Source of the DNA: Hyperoodon ampullatus
Lineage: Eukaryota > Chordata > Mammalia > Artiodactyla > Ziphiidae
Direction of reading: 5' to 3'
Length of the DNA: 64,000 nucleotides
NCBI GenBank assembly: GCA_949752795.1
Contig: OX457070.1
Span: forward strand, 30,117,088 to 30,181,087
The notes beneath the pieces were generated by a model. The model saw nothing but the letters and a program-made list of their open reading frames with translations, searched no databases and was not told the DNA's origin. Shown here piece by piece: positions 1-14,080 of this stretch. Each line of letters begins with the position of its first letter. Position 1 is the first letter of the stretch. The position numbers and the translations under genes were made by a program.

Positions 1-2060
1 GTAAATGTGCAGTGGCCCCAACAGCATGCTTGGGCAGTTCTCTTCTGAAGGGATCATCATCATCTTGGGAGCAGGAGAGGAGAAGACTATCAATTGCTCT
101 GTCTTGGTATAAGGATGGGGCAGGGCAAGTGGGCTGGGCGTTAGGTAATCGAGGGTGTTCATGAGAGTGTCAACATGGGGTCCGTAGGTTAAGACGCCAG
201 GCAGGCATTTATCCTATCCCCCAGATTTTTGATTTGGAGGAGCCAGTCCCCATTGCTAATCAGAATCTATCAGTGTCTGGTGACCTGCTGAAATTTAGGC
301 AGGATGTGATGGCCTTTGCCTGTGTACATAAAGCTACCATCCTAGTTAGACTGCAGGCTTTCAGGGTGCTGCCTCTTGGCTGGGATGACTCTCAGGGTTA
401 CCTGCATTTTCTAGATTTGTATTAGATAATATTTACCTCTAACACCACTGATTCATTGTGGACATTTTTCCTCCGTATGTTCATATGTTTACTCAATCAG
501 TACATTTCAACTCTTTTCCCCCATGATCCTCTTCTCATGCAGATTTCCTAGTCTTCCTTTTTTTAAAGTTCAATTTAGAGATTTCAATAATATTGGACCA
601 AACTTATAAGTGGATGGAGTGGCCATAGCATGACTTAAAGCGTTCTGGCAATGCCCCTTGTGGAACTGAGGCAGGGTTTTATTTATTCATTTATTTTTTT
701 GTAAAATATTGGCCCCTGAATTCCCTTTTTGAAAATGCAAATAAGCACAGGGTACATAGGCCAATGACTCTCTCTCTTCCAATGTGAATGTTTTTTTTGT
801 GCCAGTGAATAAAGGTAGGAATCTTAGAAGGCAAAGATTTACCTGGGGATACTGAGGGCCACGTTGGGAAACACTGAAAAGTTTCGATCCAAGACCTGGC
901 CAGTTCTCTCTCCATCAGTCATTACTGATAGATTATTCTCTGCTATGCGGGCAATAAGTTAACCCAGGTTGCATCTAGGTGGGAGATAAGAGCCAGCTGG
1001 GAATGGGGTCCTTTCAGAAAGGCAAAATGCAATGGGTAGCACCAGTCACTCTCAGCCTTCAGATTTCTTCTTCCAGGACCAGCAGGAAGCAAGAGGATGC
1101 TGAGGGCTGCAGAAGGCTGGCCTGGTAGTGTCTATTATGCCTGATCTGGCCATACTGGTCGTTACATGTTAAAATGCTCTTTATGATTAGTAAGTAGTGA
1201 CCTGAGTGCCTGCCCTTGTACCCCTGCCACCCTCTGAGACTTCATGGAACATCCCCCATCCCACCCCATATCCAGCCACTAAAGGGTTAATGTTTGGCTC
1301 AATTGGGATGGAGGCCTTGCAAATTGTTAAAGATTTTGAATATTATTCCCCGAAAGAACTGTGCAGAAGCAGGAGGAAGGCAAACCTCATGGGCTCCTCA
1401 TGTTACAGACCCTTTCTGCTCCCTGGCTATTTCCCATCATGGAGATATGGCTTTGGTACCAGGTCATGGGGCATTTCCTACACTCAACAGGGCGGGGAGC
1501 ATGACAGAGGAAGTATTCAGGACCATGATTTACAAGTATGCCCTCTGCTAGTCCCAGACTGTGGTGAGGGCGTGCTGTCACGTGGGGGAGAGAAACGTGC
1601 TGCATACTGCATCCTGGGGTGCGGGGAGATGACGTTTGCCCTCCTTCCTGTATACTCCCTTTAGAAAACATGTGAATTTACCCTGTCCTCCTCAGAACAT
1701 CATCACTCATAAAGGAAGCCAGCGATCAACGAGTAAGTTGGGGGGCACACTAAGCATCAGAGCCCCAGACAGCTTTCAGAAATACCTGGAAGGGCAGTTT
1801 TTAAAGACTTCATAAACAGGAAAATCAATCTCTATGATCTTCCCTTGTAAAGAAATTCCTCAGGACTTACAAAATCAGGCCACATTAAGACATTTTTGCT
1901 GTCTTCCAAAGCAACATAGGCTTAACCAGATAGATTCGCTGAAAACTATTCTGAATATTGCAAAGCAATCTGACCTTGTGTGATCCTGCTTCCAATAATG
2001 AAAGGCATTAAATAAGAGACATTTTCCTGGAAATTAAAACCACGATAAAATATTACTTCA
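1..2060. other. ANTXR1 intron, unique sequence
   Basis: This is part of the intron downstream of the transmembrane exon. I recognise no exon, RNA gene or clear repeat. The open frames around 1206-1670 overlap on both strands and show no protein similarity that I recognise. Confidence 0.6.
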
Positions 2061-2061
2061 T

Positions 2062-2908
2062 GCCTGTTAAGATTGCTATCATCAAGAAGACAAGAGATAA
2101 CAAGTATTAGTGGGAATCTTCGTACACTGTTCATGGGAATGTAAATTGGTGCAGCCACTATGGAAAACAGTATGGAGGCTCCTCAAAAAATTAGACATAG
2201 AGCTACCATATGACCCAGCAATTCCAATTTTGGGTATATATCTGAAGGAAACAAAATCACTATCCTGAAGAGATACAGGCACCCTCATGTTCAATGCAAC
2301 ATTATTTACAATAGCCAAGACATGTAAGCAACTTGAGTGTACACTGAAGGGCGAATGGGTAAAGAAGATGTGGTACACATATACGATGGAATAGTACTCA
2401 GCCATAAAAAAGAAGGACATTCTTCCATTTGCAACAGCATGGACGGACCTTGAGGGCATTATGCTAAGTGAAATAAGTCAGGCAGAGAAAGACAAATATT
2501 GTATAATTTCATTTACATGTGGAATCTAAAAGAACCAAATTCATAGAAACAGATCAGATTTGTGGTTGCCAGAGGTGGGGGCTGGGGTACAGGGTTGGGG
2601 GTGGAGGAATTGAGTGAAGGTAGTCAAAATGTACAACTTCCAGTTACAAGATAAAGCTTGGGGTATGTAATGTACAACATGATGACTACAGTTTAGAATA
2701 CTGTATTGTATAGTTGACAGTTGCTAAGAAAGTAATCTTAAAAGTTCTTATCACAAGGAAAAATGTGTAACTATGTGGGGTGATGGATGTTAACTTATTA
2801 TGGTAAACTTTTTGCAATATATACCTGTACCAAATCATTAAGTTGTATACCATAAACTTATAAAATGCTATCTGTCAATTCTATTTCAATAAAACTGGAA
2901 AAAAGAGA
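2062..2908 (+). mobile_element. L1 LINE, 5'-truncated 3' end
   Basis: The sequence follows the 3' end of L1 ORF2 and the 3' UTR: gggaatgtaaattggtgcag, 'atggaatagtactcagccat', 'tgtggaatctaaaag', and finally 'tctatttcaataaaactgga'. Only the last 0.85 kb is present and it is decayed. Confidence 0.85.
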
Positions 2909-2964
2909 CATTTCTCACTAATATAAATTGAATGCCATACAGTACAGTTATACATTCCTATTAT

Positions 2965-3020
2965 AGTAAATATTTAAAAATATTAATAATAGTAATTATT
3001 ATTAATAATAATACAAGGAA
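2965..3020. repeat. AT-rich (TAAT)n low-complexity tract
   Basis: Runs of 'attaataatag' and 'ttattaataataata' form a short AT-rich tract between the L1 and the following MIR. Confidence 0.7.
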
Positions 3021-3054
3021 CAATCTTAAGCAGATACATAGATATTCCTATATA

Positions 3055-3205
3055 GATAATCCTTTAATTTTCACCACCTACCTATGAGGTCAGAGCTCTC
3101 ATTGTCCTCATCATATAAATGAGGAAACTGGGCCACAGAGAGGTTCAGTAACTTGCCCAAGATCACACAACCAGTAAATGGTGGAGTACTGCTTGGCTGT
3201 TGTAT
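3055..3205 (-). mobile_element. MIR SINE fragment
   Basis: It reads as the MIR consensus in reverse: 'aaatgaggaaactgggcca', 'gagaggttcagtaacttgcc' and 'aagatcacacaaccagtaa'. Confidence 0.85.
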
Positions 3206-4355
3206 TGTTCCTAGCTGTCCCCACCCAGAGGTAACTGTTTTTAATAATCAAAGGGACTAAGTGAACAAAGGGTGATGCCTACTACAACAGAAGCCCCAGT
3301 GTTCACCTCAGGCTGCCACCACCAACACTCCCAGCCACCCTCTTCTTTAAGAGCCCTCTGAAAGTTTTCTTCCCCCAAGAATTCCAGACTTGAAGATATG
3401 CTTCCTTTTGAGTCACCATAGAAAACAGTCTGGCTGCTTCAGTTTTTTTTTTAACCTTAAAAATAAAATGGTTATGCAGCCTTAAGTATTGAAACATTTA
3501 CTCTGGGGCTGCTTTGCTTAAGACTGCTTAAAATCTTGGTGAAATCACTCCAGCCTGGATTACACTAATTGACCTGAGACGTGTACCTGTCCCTCCCACC
3601 AGGGTCCCTCCCACCCACACATTCTTGTCTGCTACAAGTCATCTTTTCCCCTCAAAACCAGAGGCTTCTGTTGGTGCAAATGCCTCTTTCTTTCCAGAAT
3701 CCTTGCCACAGGGATCCACATCTTGACTGAGTTTTGCATTCATCCATTTATCATCTCTTTAAAGTGTTGTTTGAAACCATTTCCCCCTTTTGTTCAAGTC
3801 TAGTATTCTATGAGGCTTCGGTTTCTGTCCTACACACAGATTTGAGTCGCCTTGCATGGTATGCTAAATGCTGGATTTCCAGAGATAAAGTGAAGACAAG
3901 CTCTAGCCTGGAGATGCTCACCATCTATTTTCCTCTGCTGGGCCTGCCATGGAAGAACTGAGATGCAGGGAATGGAAGAAGCTGTGGCAGTGGAGCAGCG
4001 CTCACTTCAAGCGCACCCGGCTTTACAGCGCATGCTCTGATTGTGCATGAAGTCAGGGCATGTGCTAGAACTAGACTTGAAAGAGCTAATGTTTTTTTTT
4101 TCATTTGGATATTACTTTGTTTGGTCTTTTCCTGGTTTGGGGACCAGGGAATAGAAACTGATAGACAAGCACATATCATTTGGGCACGCAGGTGATGGCG
4201 GGTTATTCCAGGCCCTGCGCTATTTGGGGAGATGCTGGCCAGAGCTATGTGGTGGCTCCAGGTGATGAAGATGGGGAGGAGGTCCTTACTGATCTTGTGC
4301 TGGGCACATATAGATGAGTCCTATAAATGGTGGCTAAAAGAATAAAATAAAGGTA
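3206..4355. other. ANTXR1 intron, unique sequence
   Basis: I see nothing coding in this stretch. It lies between the MIR and a CHR SINE, and no repeat was recognised with confidence. Confidence 0.5.
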
Positions 4356-4365
4356 GGTGCCACTC

Positions 4366-4572
4366 TTTTTTTTTTTTTTTGCGGTACGCGGGCCTCTCAC
4401 TGTTGTGGCCTCTCCTGTTGTGGAGCACAGGCTCCGGACACGCAGGCTCAGCGGCCATGGCTCATGGGCCCAGCCGCTCCGCTGCATGTGGGATCTTCCC
4501 AGACCGGGGCACAAACCCGTGTCCCCTGCATCGGCAGGCGGACTCTCAACCATTGCGCCACCAGGGAAGCCC
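4366..4572 (-). mobile_element. CHR-type tRNA-derived SINE
   Basis: On the minus strand it starts gggcttccctggtggcgcaa, contains an internal pol III B-box-like region, and ends in a poly-A (poly-T on the plus strand). A perfect 10-bp target-site duplication, ggtgccactc, flanks it at 4356-4365 and 4573-4582. Confidence 0.97.
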
Positions 4573-4582
4573 GGTGCCACTC

Positions 4583-6120
<1,538 letters not shown>

Positions 6121-6475
6121 CCCCCCCACCACATCAGATATGTTTGCACAGATGATGATGATGATGATAAAGGAAAGCAACCTAAATGCTTAACAATTCA
6201 GGAATAGTTAATAATACATGGTAGAACCACCAATTACGCTGTAGACATTATGGTTACACATAACATTTAAATGACCTGAGAGAACAGCCCTGATATAATG
6301 AGTGGACTTATGTTTGCCAAGAGTGAGAGAGAGACTGAGGGATATTTACTCAAATATTAATGGTGATTTTGCTGGTAGTGGATTTATGGTAATTAAAAAA
6401 AATCTGTCTTTGCTTTTCTTTTTCTTTTTTCAACATTGCACAATGAGGAAGTAAACTATTAAAGCTGTATTTTAA
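6121..6475 (+). mobile_element. Probable old L1 3'-end fragment, with a (GAT)n tract
   Basis: A (GAT)6 tract sits at 6151-6168. The sequence after it, 'ggaaagcaacctaaatgc' and 'aatacatggtagaacc', resembles the tail of an ancient L1 or HAL1 with many changes. Confidence 0.45.
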
Positions 6476-6694
6476 AAATCTGCACTTGGGGCTCCTCCCT
6501 ATGGTATCAGGGCTCACGTCACCCTGGGATTCTCACCCAGGATCAGTGGACCTATGGGGTACACGGATGGGCTCAAGTGGATGGAAGGTGTGACCCTCCT
6601 GAAACAACACTCATGATCTTCAGAGCATGTGTCTTCAGGGGAGACTGTTCACAGCATGGTCAGACTTTCAAAGCTGCCTTCTCCCCAACCATGT

Positions 6695-6760
6695 ACAGAG
6701 GGGGAGGTTGGATGGCCTGTCCGAGGCTACACAGCAGGTTAATGGCAGAGCTGGGGCGTG
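6695..6760 (-). mobile_element. Short MIR fragment
   Basis: The phrase 'cctgtccgaggctacacagc' followed by 'ggttaatggcagagctggg' is the reversed MIR core. Confidence 0.55.
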
Positions 6761-7099
6761 ACTCACCCCTACTCTGAGGGCTCAGTGGGGGCTACTGGAA
6801 GCTGTTTAAAGGCAGCTTTTACTCCGTGGAATGTTTTTGATCCAAAAACCAGGGAACTAAACACTCGGCTCCCACCAAGCCAAGGCTTGGGAATGCCAGA
6901 TTGTCCCCGAGGGAGCTGCACCACACAAGTGCAGGTGCAGGGCTGGGCAGTGGGTGGGGAGAGGGCACAGCAGCCAGAGGATGCTCCTGGACCCACAACG
7001 TTTATGCATGAGCTACGGCAGAGTGATGCTCTCCTTGAAGATACAAAGAAATCCCGTGTGTTCTCCAAACTTACTGTTAGTCAAGGACAGCCCTCTTGA

Positions 7100-7205
7100 T
7101 CTTTCAGTCTCTACGTTCCATGCCCATAAAATGGAGATACTGAACCTCACCTGCCTCATTGCACTGATGTGAGGAGAAAATGAGCTGTAAGATGTAAGCA
7201 GACAT
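7100..7205 (+). mobile_element. MIR fragment
   Basis: 'cataaaatggagatactgaa' followed by cctgcctcattg and 'gtgaggagaaaatgag' matches the forward MIR 3' half. Confidence 0.6.
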
Positions 7206-7905
7206 GGCCGGACAAGTGGGATGGAAGCTATCATGTCAGATGCTGAGCTGTAACTCATCCTCCCTTTGTTTCCTCGTGGCCAGCAAACATGGTGGCCATT
7301 TCAGATCATAAATCTGTTTGCAGTCGGAATAGTAAGTGGTTTGGTTACTGCAAGGCTTATAAAACAGTGGTCTTTCAGTAGTAAGTTATAATTTGGTAAA
7401 GACTACAGACTGCATTTATTCCCATTAAATGCAATCTCCCCTCTCCTGATTTTATTTTCACTCTAGAGAGAGGAACTGAAGCAGAAAGGCTGATATATTG
7501 TGGGGAAAATTATTTTAATTCCTTCTGGAAAAAGGAGGAGTTTTCCTGTGAAGTGGGGAGGGTGGAGGACCGGGACCACAAGCGGAGAGGGGAGGCTTCA
7601 GCTCCGGAAGGAGATTTCCTGGATTCAGACAAAGCTTCATCCGGCCCGTCTCTGACCAGGCTTGGTCTGCCTCATCTCACTCCTCCCTTCCGTAGTGAAG
7701 GAAGACAGCGTGGGGCTCAGCAGGGGCGAGGTGCAGTGGGGACGCTGGGGGAGTGGAAACGCAGTGGGGCAGGAGCTCCTGGAGGGGCTGACCCTTGCTC
7801 TGGATGCAGCCCCCAGTAAAGCCCCCCAACGCACTGCCTGGTTTTCAAGATCTTCCAGCACCGTTATATACAAACACCCAGTGCAAAAGAGGCACCGTCA
7901 GACAA
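7206..7905. other. ANTXR1 intron, unique sequence
   Basis: I see no exon or repeat in this stretch. The part at about 7550-7820 is GC-rich, with open frames on both strands that I do not regard as genes. Confidence 0.5.
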
Positions 7906-7915
7906 AGGGCATGAA

Positions 7916-8119
7916 TTTTTTTTTTTTGCGGTACATGGGCCTCTCACTGTTGTGGCCTCTCCCGTTGTGGAGCACAGGCTCCGGACGCCCAGGCTCAGCG
8001 GCCATGGCTCACGGGCCCAGCCGCTCCGTGGCATGTGGGATCCTCCCGGATCGGGGCACGAACCCGTGTCCCCTGCATCGGCAGGCGGACTCCCAACCAC
8101 TGCGCCACCAGGGAAGCCC
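7916..8119 (-). mobile_element. CHR-type tRNA-derived SINE
   Basis: Full-length young copy. The target-site duplication agggcatgaa is at 7906-7915 and 8120-8129. Confidence 0.97.
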
Positions 8120-8204
8120 AGGGCATGAATTTTTGATAAATTTAGACATGAAGCTAATGTCCTACAAGTAGGTAACATGTGCATGCAACCTCAGAGGAGG
8201 TTCG

Positions 8205-8300
8205 TTCATGGATTCATTCAGCAAACGTTTACTGAGGGTCCGTCCAGTGCCCACTGAGCAGACCTCAGCGGTAAGGATGGATTACACAGAACCAAGGTGA
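8205..8300 (-). mobile_element. L2 LINE 3'-end fragment
   Basis: 'gattcattcagcaaacgttt' followed by actgagggtcc matches the reversed terminal segment of L2. Confidence 0.6.
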
Positions 8301-8392
8301 TCATGGTCTGCTGAGGGATATGTATCAACCGTTACCCACACTCAGGGGCCTGTGTGTTATTCAACAGCTGTACATGCAACACCTTTAATTTA

Positions 8393-8642
8393 TTAATTTA
8401 TGTTTGGATAGTTTTTATTTTATTTTAAAAAAAATTTGATACAATTTTAAAGGTTACTTTCCATTTGCAGTTATAACAAAATATGAGCTCTATTCCCCGT
8501 GTTGTACAGTACATCCTTGAGTCTATCTTACACCCAACAGTTTGAACCTCCCGCTCCCCCAACCCCTCTGTTGCCTCTCCCCAACCTCCCGCCCTCCACT
8601 GGTAACCACTAGTTTGTTCTCTATATCTGTGAGTTTCATGCA
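8393..8642 (-). mobile_element. L1 3'-end fragment
   Basis: It reads as a reversed L1 3' UTR: 'ctctattccccgtgttgtac', 'ctggtaaccactagtttgtt' and 'ctctatatctgtgagt'. Confidence 0.75.
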
Positions 8643-8754
8643 GCACCTTTTATGTGCCAGGCAGTGAAAAAAGCAAACAGTCTCTTGAGTCTTAAAGCTT
8701 GCATTCTGGTGCAATAGTAATAATGATAGTGATGATAATAATACTTGTTATCAG

Positions 8755-8960
8755 TATAGCTCATATTTATTGAACACTTACTATGTGCCAGGGACTGTCC
8801 TTTCTAAATATGTACTAACATGCTTTCCATATGTTAGTTCACTTAATATTAACAACCTTATGAATTCAATAATATTGTTTTTTTCCTATCTTACAGAAAA
8901 ATACTGAGGCAAGGACAGAAGAAGCAGCTTGCCCAAGGTCACAGGGAGAAACAAGAATTT
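8755..8960 (-). mobile_element. MIR SINE
   Basis: 'tttattgaacacttactatg' followed by tgccagg and, later, 'gcagcttgcccaaggtcac' is a nearly full reversed MIR. Confidence 0.88.
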
Positions 8961-8978
8961 AAAGCTGGGCCATTTGGT

Positions 8979-9505
8979 AAGACATGGAAGCAACCTAAAT
9001 GTCCACTGACAGATGAATGAATAAAGAAGATATGGTACATATATACAATGGAATACTACTCAGCCATAATAAAGAATGAAATAATGACATTTGCAGCAAT
9101 ATGGTTGGACCTAGAGATTATCATACTAAGCGAAGTAAGTCAGACGGAGAAAGACAAATACTGTATGATATCACTTATATGTGGAATCTAAAATATGGCA
9201 CAAATGAACCTATCTATGAAACAAAAACAGACTCACAGACAGAGAACAGACCTGTGGTTGCCAAGGGGGAGGGAGGGATGGATTGGTAGTTTAGGATTAG
9301 CAGATGCAAACTATTATATAGAGAATGGATAAACAATAAGGTCCTACTGTATAGCACAGAGAACTATAGTCAATATCCTGTGATAAACCATAAATGGAGA
9401 AGAATATGAAAAGGAATGTATATATGTGTATAACGGAATCACTTTGCTGTATAGCAGAAATTAACATTGTAAATCAACTATATTTCAATAAACTAAATTT
9501 TTAAC
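8979..9505 (+). mobile_element. L1, short 5'-truncated insertion with target-site duplication
   Basis: The last 0.5 kb of an artiodactyl/cetacean-type L1: 'tggaatactactcagccat', 'tcacttatatgtggaatct' and 'aatcaactatatttcaata'. An 18-bp duplication with one mismatch (aaagYtgggccatttggt) flanks it at 8961-8978 and 9506-9523. Confidence 0.93.
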
Positions 9506-9523
9506 AAAGTTGGGCCATTTGGT

Positions 9524-9964
9524 TCCACAGCCTACAAGTTCAACCAGCAGGTTACTGCCCTCAGCAAGCACTAAGAACTAAGTGTCTGGAACTGGCCCTT
9601 CACAGAGGAGGTGACACTGGATTCTCACCCTCAGGGCGAAGGAGAGCTTGGCATTCCTGCACAGAAAGCAAACACAAAGTGCATGGTGTAGGGTTGAAGG
9701 AGGCAGGGTCCCCACTGTTGGAGCCCAAGCTGAGGGGCATGGCTTCTATCTTGAGCCTGAGTGGCTTCAACCTGGGGGAACTGTGATCGGACTTGTTTCT
9801 TGGGAAGTAAATGCTTTCAATGCATAGAGTATGGACCTGAGGGGAAGACTGGAGGTCGAAGGCCCAGGTGGAAGGCTCCTGCAGTCCCTCCCAGTCTTTT
9901 AGGATGACATTTTACAGGGTCACTCCTTCTGAAACTCTTGCATTTTCATGGATGTCTTTGTACT
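9524..9964. other. ANTXR1 intron, unique sequence
   Basis: I recognise nothing in this stretch. Confidence 0.5.
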
Positions 9965-10250
9965 AATTTTACTAACGATAGCGACTGTTATTGTGTGCTA
10001 TCTGCATTCCCGGCACTGTGCAAAATGCTACCTATGCATGAGCTCATTTAATTAAATGAGCCTTGTTAAAGCAGTCTTGTTGCAGGAACTGTTATCCCCT
10101 TTTTGAATAAGGAAAAAGGAGACTCAGCGAAGGTATGTAACTTACCCAGACCCTTCCTGTACCACTTATGGACATATTTATATGCCCTCAATTTTAATGT
10201 TGCAAAACTGGGAATTGAACCTTCACAGTCTGATTTTAGAACCTTGCCCC
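9965..10250 (-). mobile_element. MIR SINE, diverged
   Basis: 'gttattgtgtgctatctgc' followed by 'cggcactgtgcaaaatgct' and 'gagctcatttaatta' follow the reversed MIR order. The 3' part is weak. Confidence 0.65.
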
Positions 10251-12640
10251 CTTCCACTTCATCATTACACTCTAATGTCAGATTTATAAAAAATTCGCTT
10301 AAGAAATATCTATACTTGAAAGACTAAACATAAGGCAGCTGCATGAGAGACTGAGACCGCGTTTGTGATTGCTCCATCTGATGGAAGGAAGTTCATCCAC
10401 ATGGCTCCGGGTGGATCAGAGTGTCACATAGTGCAAGTGTACCTCAGAGTGAAGTCCGAAAGGGGTGGAGGCCACAGCAGGGCCTGCCTGCCCCTTATGA
10501 TCTTGAATTGGAATTTCTATCAATTACCTTGTGAAGAGGAATTGACAATCATGTAAGGATGGCTCCGTGTTACCTGTTGAATGAATATGAGTATGTAGTA
10601 GAAATACATACACATCTGCCTGTTTAGTATTTGCTTCATTCATGAAATTAGTTCAGCTCCTCTAAATTAATCCTTTTGCATTTTCATCTAGTCCCAAGAT
10701 GAAAAGCCCCTTTGGGTGCTAAGACTCTGCCATGGGACGGAAGGCATGTGGAATGTTCCACAGCCTACACCATGTAGCTTGGTGGCCCAGAACCTGGCTC
10801 TGTTCTGCTCTGGGGCAAACTGCCTTGGCTCCTTGGGCTTTGGCCTCCAACCCACCCTCCTGTGTCCCAGCCACTGCCTGCTGGCACACCCTGTGTTACC
10901 CGCTGCCTGCTCTCCAAAGCTTCTTCCTGGATCGGAGCTCAGGAGGGTCATGGGCTGGCCACTGCTCTCAGCCTGACTCAGGACAAGTGTGTGGACTCGG
11001 TCTCTGCTCCTGCCTTCACCAGGGCACACGGTGGTCAGGACTGGAAAGACCCCTGGGCCCACATGGCCTCCACCATGGGGCTGAGCGGGGCCATTTGGGT
11101 CAGGGCCTAAATGCGCCTGCCCAGGCCCTGTCTTGGATGGCTATATGGCAGGAGGCGAGGTGGCTTCCTGACCACGCAGAAGTTCCTAACCAACCAGCCT
11201 CCAGGCTTGGAAGTGGATGCATCCTCCAGGCTCTCTGACGCCGGGGAGGGGAGCCTGAGTGAGGCCTTGCCTGGACTTGACTTTATGACAAGAAGCGAGA
11301 GCAGGAGCTGACCTGCCCAGCAAACTCTGTTCCTGTCCTTGCTGGGCAGCCTCTGCATGGAATTCTCTGGAAGCTTTGAAAGAGATTTCAGAAGGGAAAA
11401 CAGCAGCAGATAAATAGCCAAAGGTTGACTCCTGCCACTGTTATTTTCCCGACAGCCTAGTTACCAACACAAGTTAATTTCTTATTTTATTTAAAAAGTA
11501 AAAATAAAGTTTAATAAATCAACATGGCCCTTTGGTTTAAAATATTTTCAGCAGGAGGTGGGGGGCTTTGGGGTGTGACTAGAGATGAAAGGAATCAGTG
11601 CTAAGGAGGTACATCTTCCAGTTAGGGGAGGGGACATCCATTTTCTTCAATAAGTAGTAGTTTTATGCCTTTTTTCCTATGAATGCTGAGGTGTAAGGTG
11701 CTCACAGAGGCCTGCGGTGGAGCATGCAGACACAGAATATTAAACATGAGGGCAGATGCTTGGGCTGTTCCTTCCTCTGGTCATTCCTGGTTAGGATAAA
11801 TTTCCCTGAAGGCTGCCTGGCTTGCAAGGCAAATCCCTGCATCATGGCTTTTTAAAATGCCTTTGTCCCCGGCTCACCAAACGAGGGCATCTTTTAAGAT
11901 GAGGAGGCATTGTTTTCAAGAGTATAGATTTGGAAACTTGAATAATGAAAGCATCTCTCACATGGTAGGTTTCTAGTGATTTTGGATTTCTGACGCACGG
12001 CAGGGGCGTGAGGGATCTTGTGTGACAGGAGAGAGGGAGGCCTCTGGGCAACAGAGCATCAGGCATCGCTGTTCCTTCCTGTCTTGGGTTTTTTATGGTG
12101 GTTTTTTTTTTTTGGCTCTGAACATTTTATCTTTAAAAAAACAGAAAGAAAAGGGAAAAAAAACTGTCCCCAAAAGGGGGAAGGCCCCCAGTGGGCCCCT
12201 GCCTGTTGTTCCCCCTGGCTTCAGAGAGTTCTGTATAGGCCTTAGCTGCTTGCTGGCCAGGGTAAAGGAAGGAGGGTCAAACTGAGAGGAATGATGGGAA
12301 ACTGGGGGAAGCTCAAGTTAAAGAAACTTGGTGGAATCCCCCATCTCCAAGCTGGGTGTGAACTGGGATTCTCCCTTGTCGTTCAGGCATGGGGTTATTA
12401 TGTAGCCAATGAAGTGTCTTCAGCTCTGCCTGGAAAACTGTCTCCGTTAAGGAGGGAGCATCCTTCCCCACTCCTGTGTATCCTTCCACGTCGAGGGCAC
12501 TGTGTGTAAAACTCCAGGCCTTTCTTCCCCTTTACTCCTTCAGTAAACGAGGCCAGAGCACAGCGACCATGGGCCTCTGCCCTCCCCTTCCTATCTGGGG
12601 AGTGTGCTGCCCACCGAGACAGAGCGGAGGCTGTCTTCTT
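10251..12640. other. ANTXR1 intron, unique sequence
   Basis: A long repeat-poor stretch. About 10700-11320 is GC-rich but poor in CpG. Overlapping open frames there on both strands show no family similarity that I recognise. Confidence 0.5.
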
Positions 12641-12699
12641 CTGTTCCATGCAGGCTGGTGTTGTGCGGGGCCTGGTGCTTGTACGATTTGGGGAGGCCT
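12641..12699 (-). pseudogene. ANTXR1: Probable remnant of the alternative last exon of the short ANTXR1 isoform
   Basis: In human, as I recall the protein record, a short ANTXR1 isoform replaces the transmembrane segment with a 15-residue tail ending in TTAACME and a stop. This segment lies in the equivalent intron, on the gene strand. It has a good pyrimidine tract and acceptor (tatgttctttttcttaaag, ending at 12700) and bases that align with such a tail, including ACAACACCAGCCTGCATGG. Against a human-like sequence it carries small insertions, so a phase-0 splice at 12699 gives a different peptide (RPPQIVQAPG...). In the frame that keeps the final ACME residues the next codon is CAG, not a stop. 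I infer that the exon exists as DNA but its tail is not conserved. The alignment was made by eye against a remembered peptide, so homology is likely, not proven. Confidence 0.5.
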
Positions 12700-14065
12700 C
12701 TTTAAGAAAAAGAACATAAAACTACAAATGCAAAGTAATAAGCACCCCTCCCAGGGCCTTAGAAGGGCTAGAAGGGACCCATTCAAATGAGGATCCCTGA
12801 AATGTAAACTTCATCAGCGTTCCCGTAACTCTGCTCGTGGCTGTACGTCTTCCCTGGACAGGCCCCATGCCCGCAACGAGGTTGGCAAAGCTATTTAATC
12901 CTGGGCTTCAGTTTCCAGCCCATTTGCCGCCACACTCAGCCTTAGTCTCCAGTCCACAACAACAAAGGCAATACTGAGGTTTTCATATATGGTTTGAGGG
13001 TCTCATTTCTATTTGTTCATGTGTTTTATTGCCCCCAGGACAGTGATCCTTCCTATATCTCTTATTTTAACTTCCCCCAGGATGGACCCTGGTAATTTGT
13101 TAACAATTACATTTTGAAAACTGTGTACAGGAATTATTAGCAAAGGGCTAAGGAGAGCCCTCCCTGATGGGTGGTGGGTTTGCTGCGGTTCTAGGATCTA
13201 GGCTAGGTTTTGTGGATTCTGAGCATTGCCCCTGAGTTACTGAAGACACTCAGATTCTTTCACATGGTTAGATGAGGCTGTCTTTTAAACATTTAACCTG
13301 AAGAATGAATTAGCAGGTTTATTCTGCCACATTGAAGGGCTATTAGCCAAACTCTGCCAAAAATATGACAGGAAAACAGCTGATGAGCCATTAGATATTT
13401 TTAAAAGCTGGCAAGGTTGTTTCCCTGGTTTCAGTTGGTAAATGATGATGCCGCAGGGCACTCCAGGACGCGACGAGGAGACTTTGCTCGGACGTGAGGC
13501 TACCCAGTGGTCCCTTTTCCTCTCCTCCCTCCATCCATGGCCCTGTCCCTTTTTCTCTGGTATTGAGTGAGATTGTCTTTGAGGCACTGTCGAAAAGCAC
13601 TCAAGGCAAAGAGGCCCTTCCACTACGGGCAGTTCTGGTCCATGATCTTATGGCAACTTACTTGTTCTAAATACCCAAGAGGCCATCTGGGTGAGAGGGA
13701 GATGTGCAGACAGAGATTAAGGGACCAGGGACATGCTGACTTTTCCTGCTCAGATGAGAGACCCCGTGAGCAGGCAGAGGAGTGTCAGCTCCTAAGCGGG
13801 AGGCTGCAAGGCTCTGTACCCGCTACTGCACCCATCACCCTCCACTCCAGGCAGCTTTGCTCCCTTTCCCTGGGCAGAGGCTGCCACTTGGGAGGTGTCA
13901 CATTCCAGTGCTCTGAAGTGGAATTTCGAACCATCCTCAGCAGCTGGTATGAGCTCTGTTTCCTGCCCAGACAAAACTGGCAGAGTACAGGCAAGTTTTA
14001 TTTCGAAAGATGAAATTTAAGTCATTTTATTGCTGCTGAGAAGTTCTGGATGGGTCCATTTTTTT
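12700..14065. other. ANTXR1 intron, unique sequence
   Basis: Unique sequence with no recognised repeat. The first 20 bases form the acceptor tract of the probable alternative exon at 12641-12699. Confidence 0.5.
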
Positions 14066-14080
14066 AAGAAAGGTATATAC

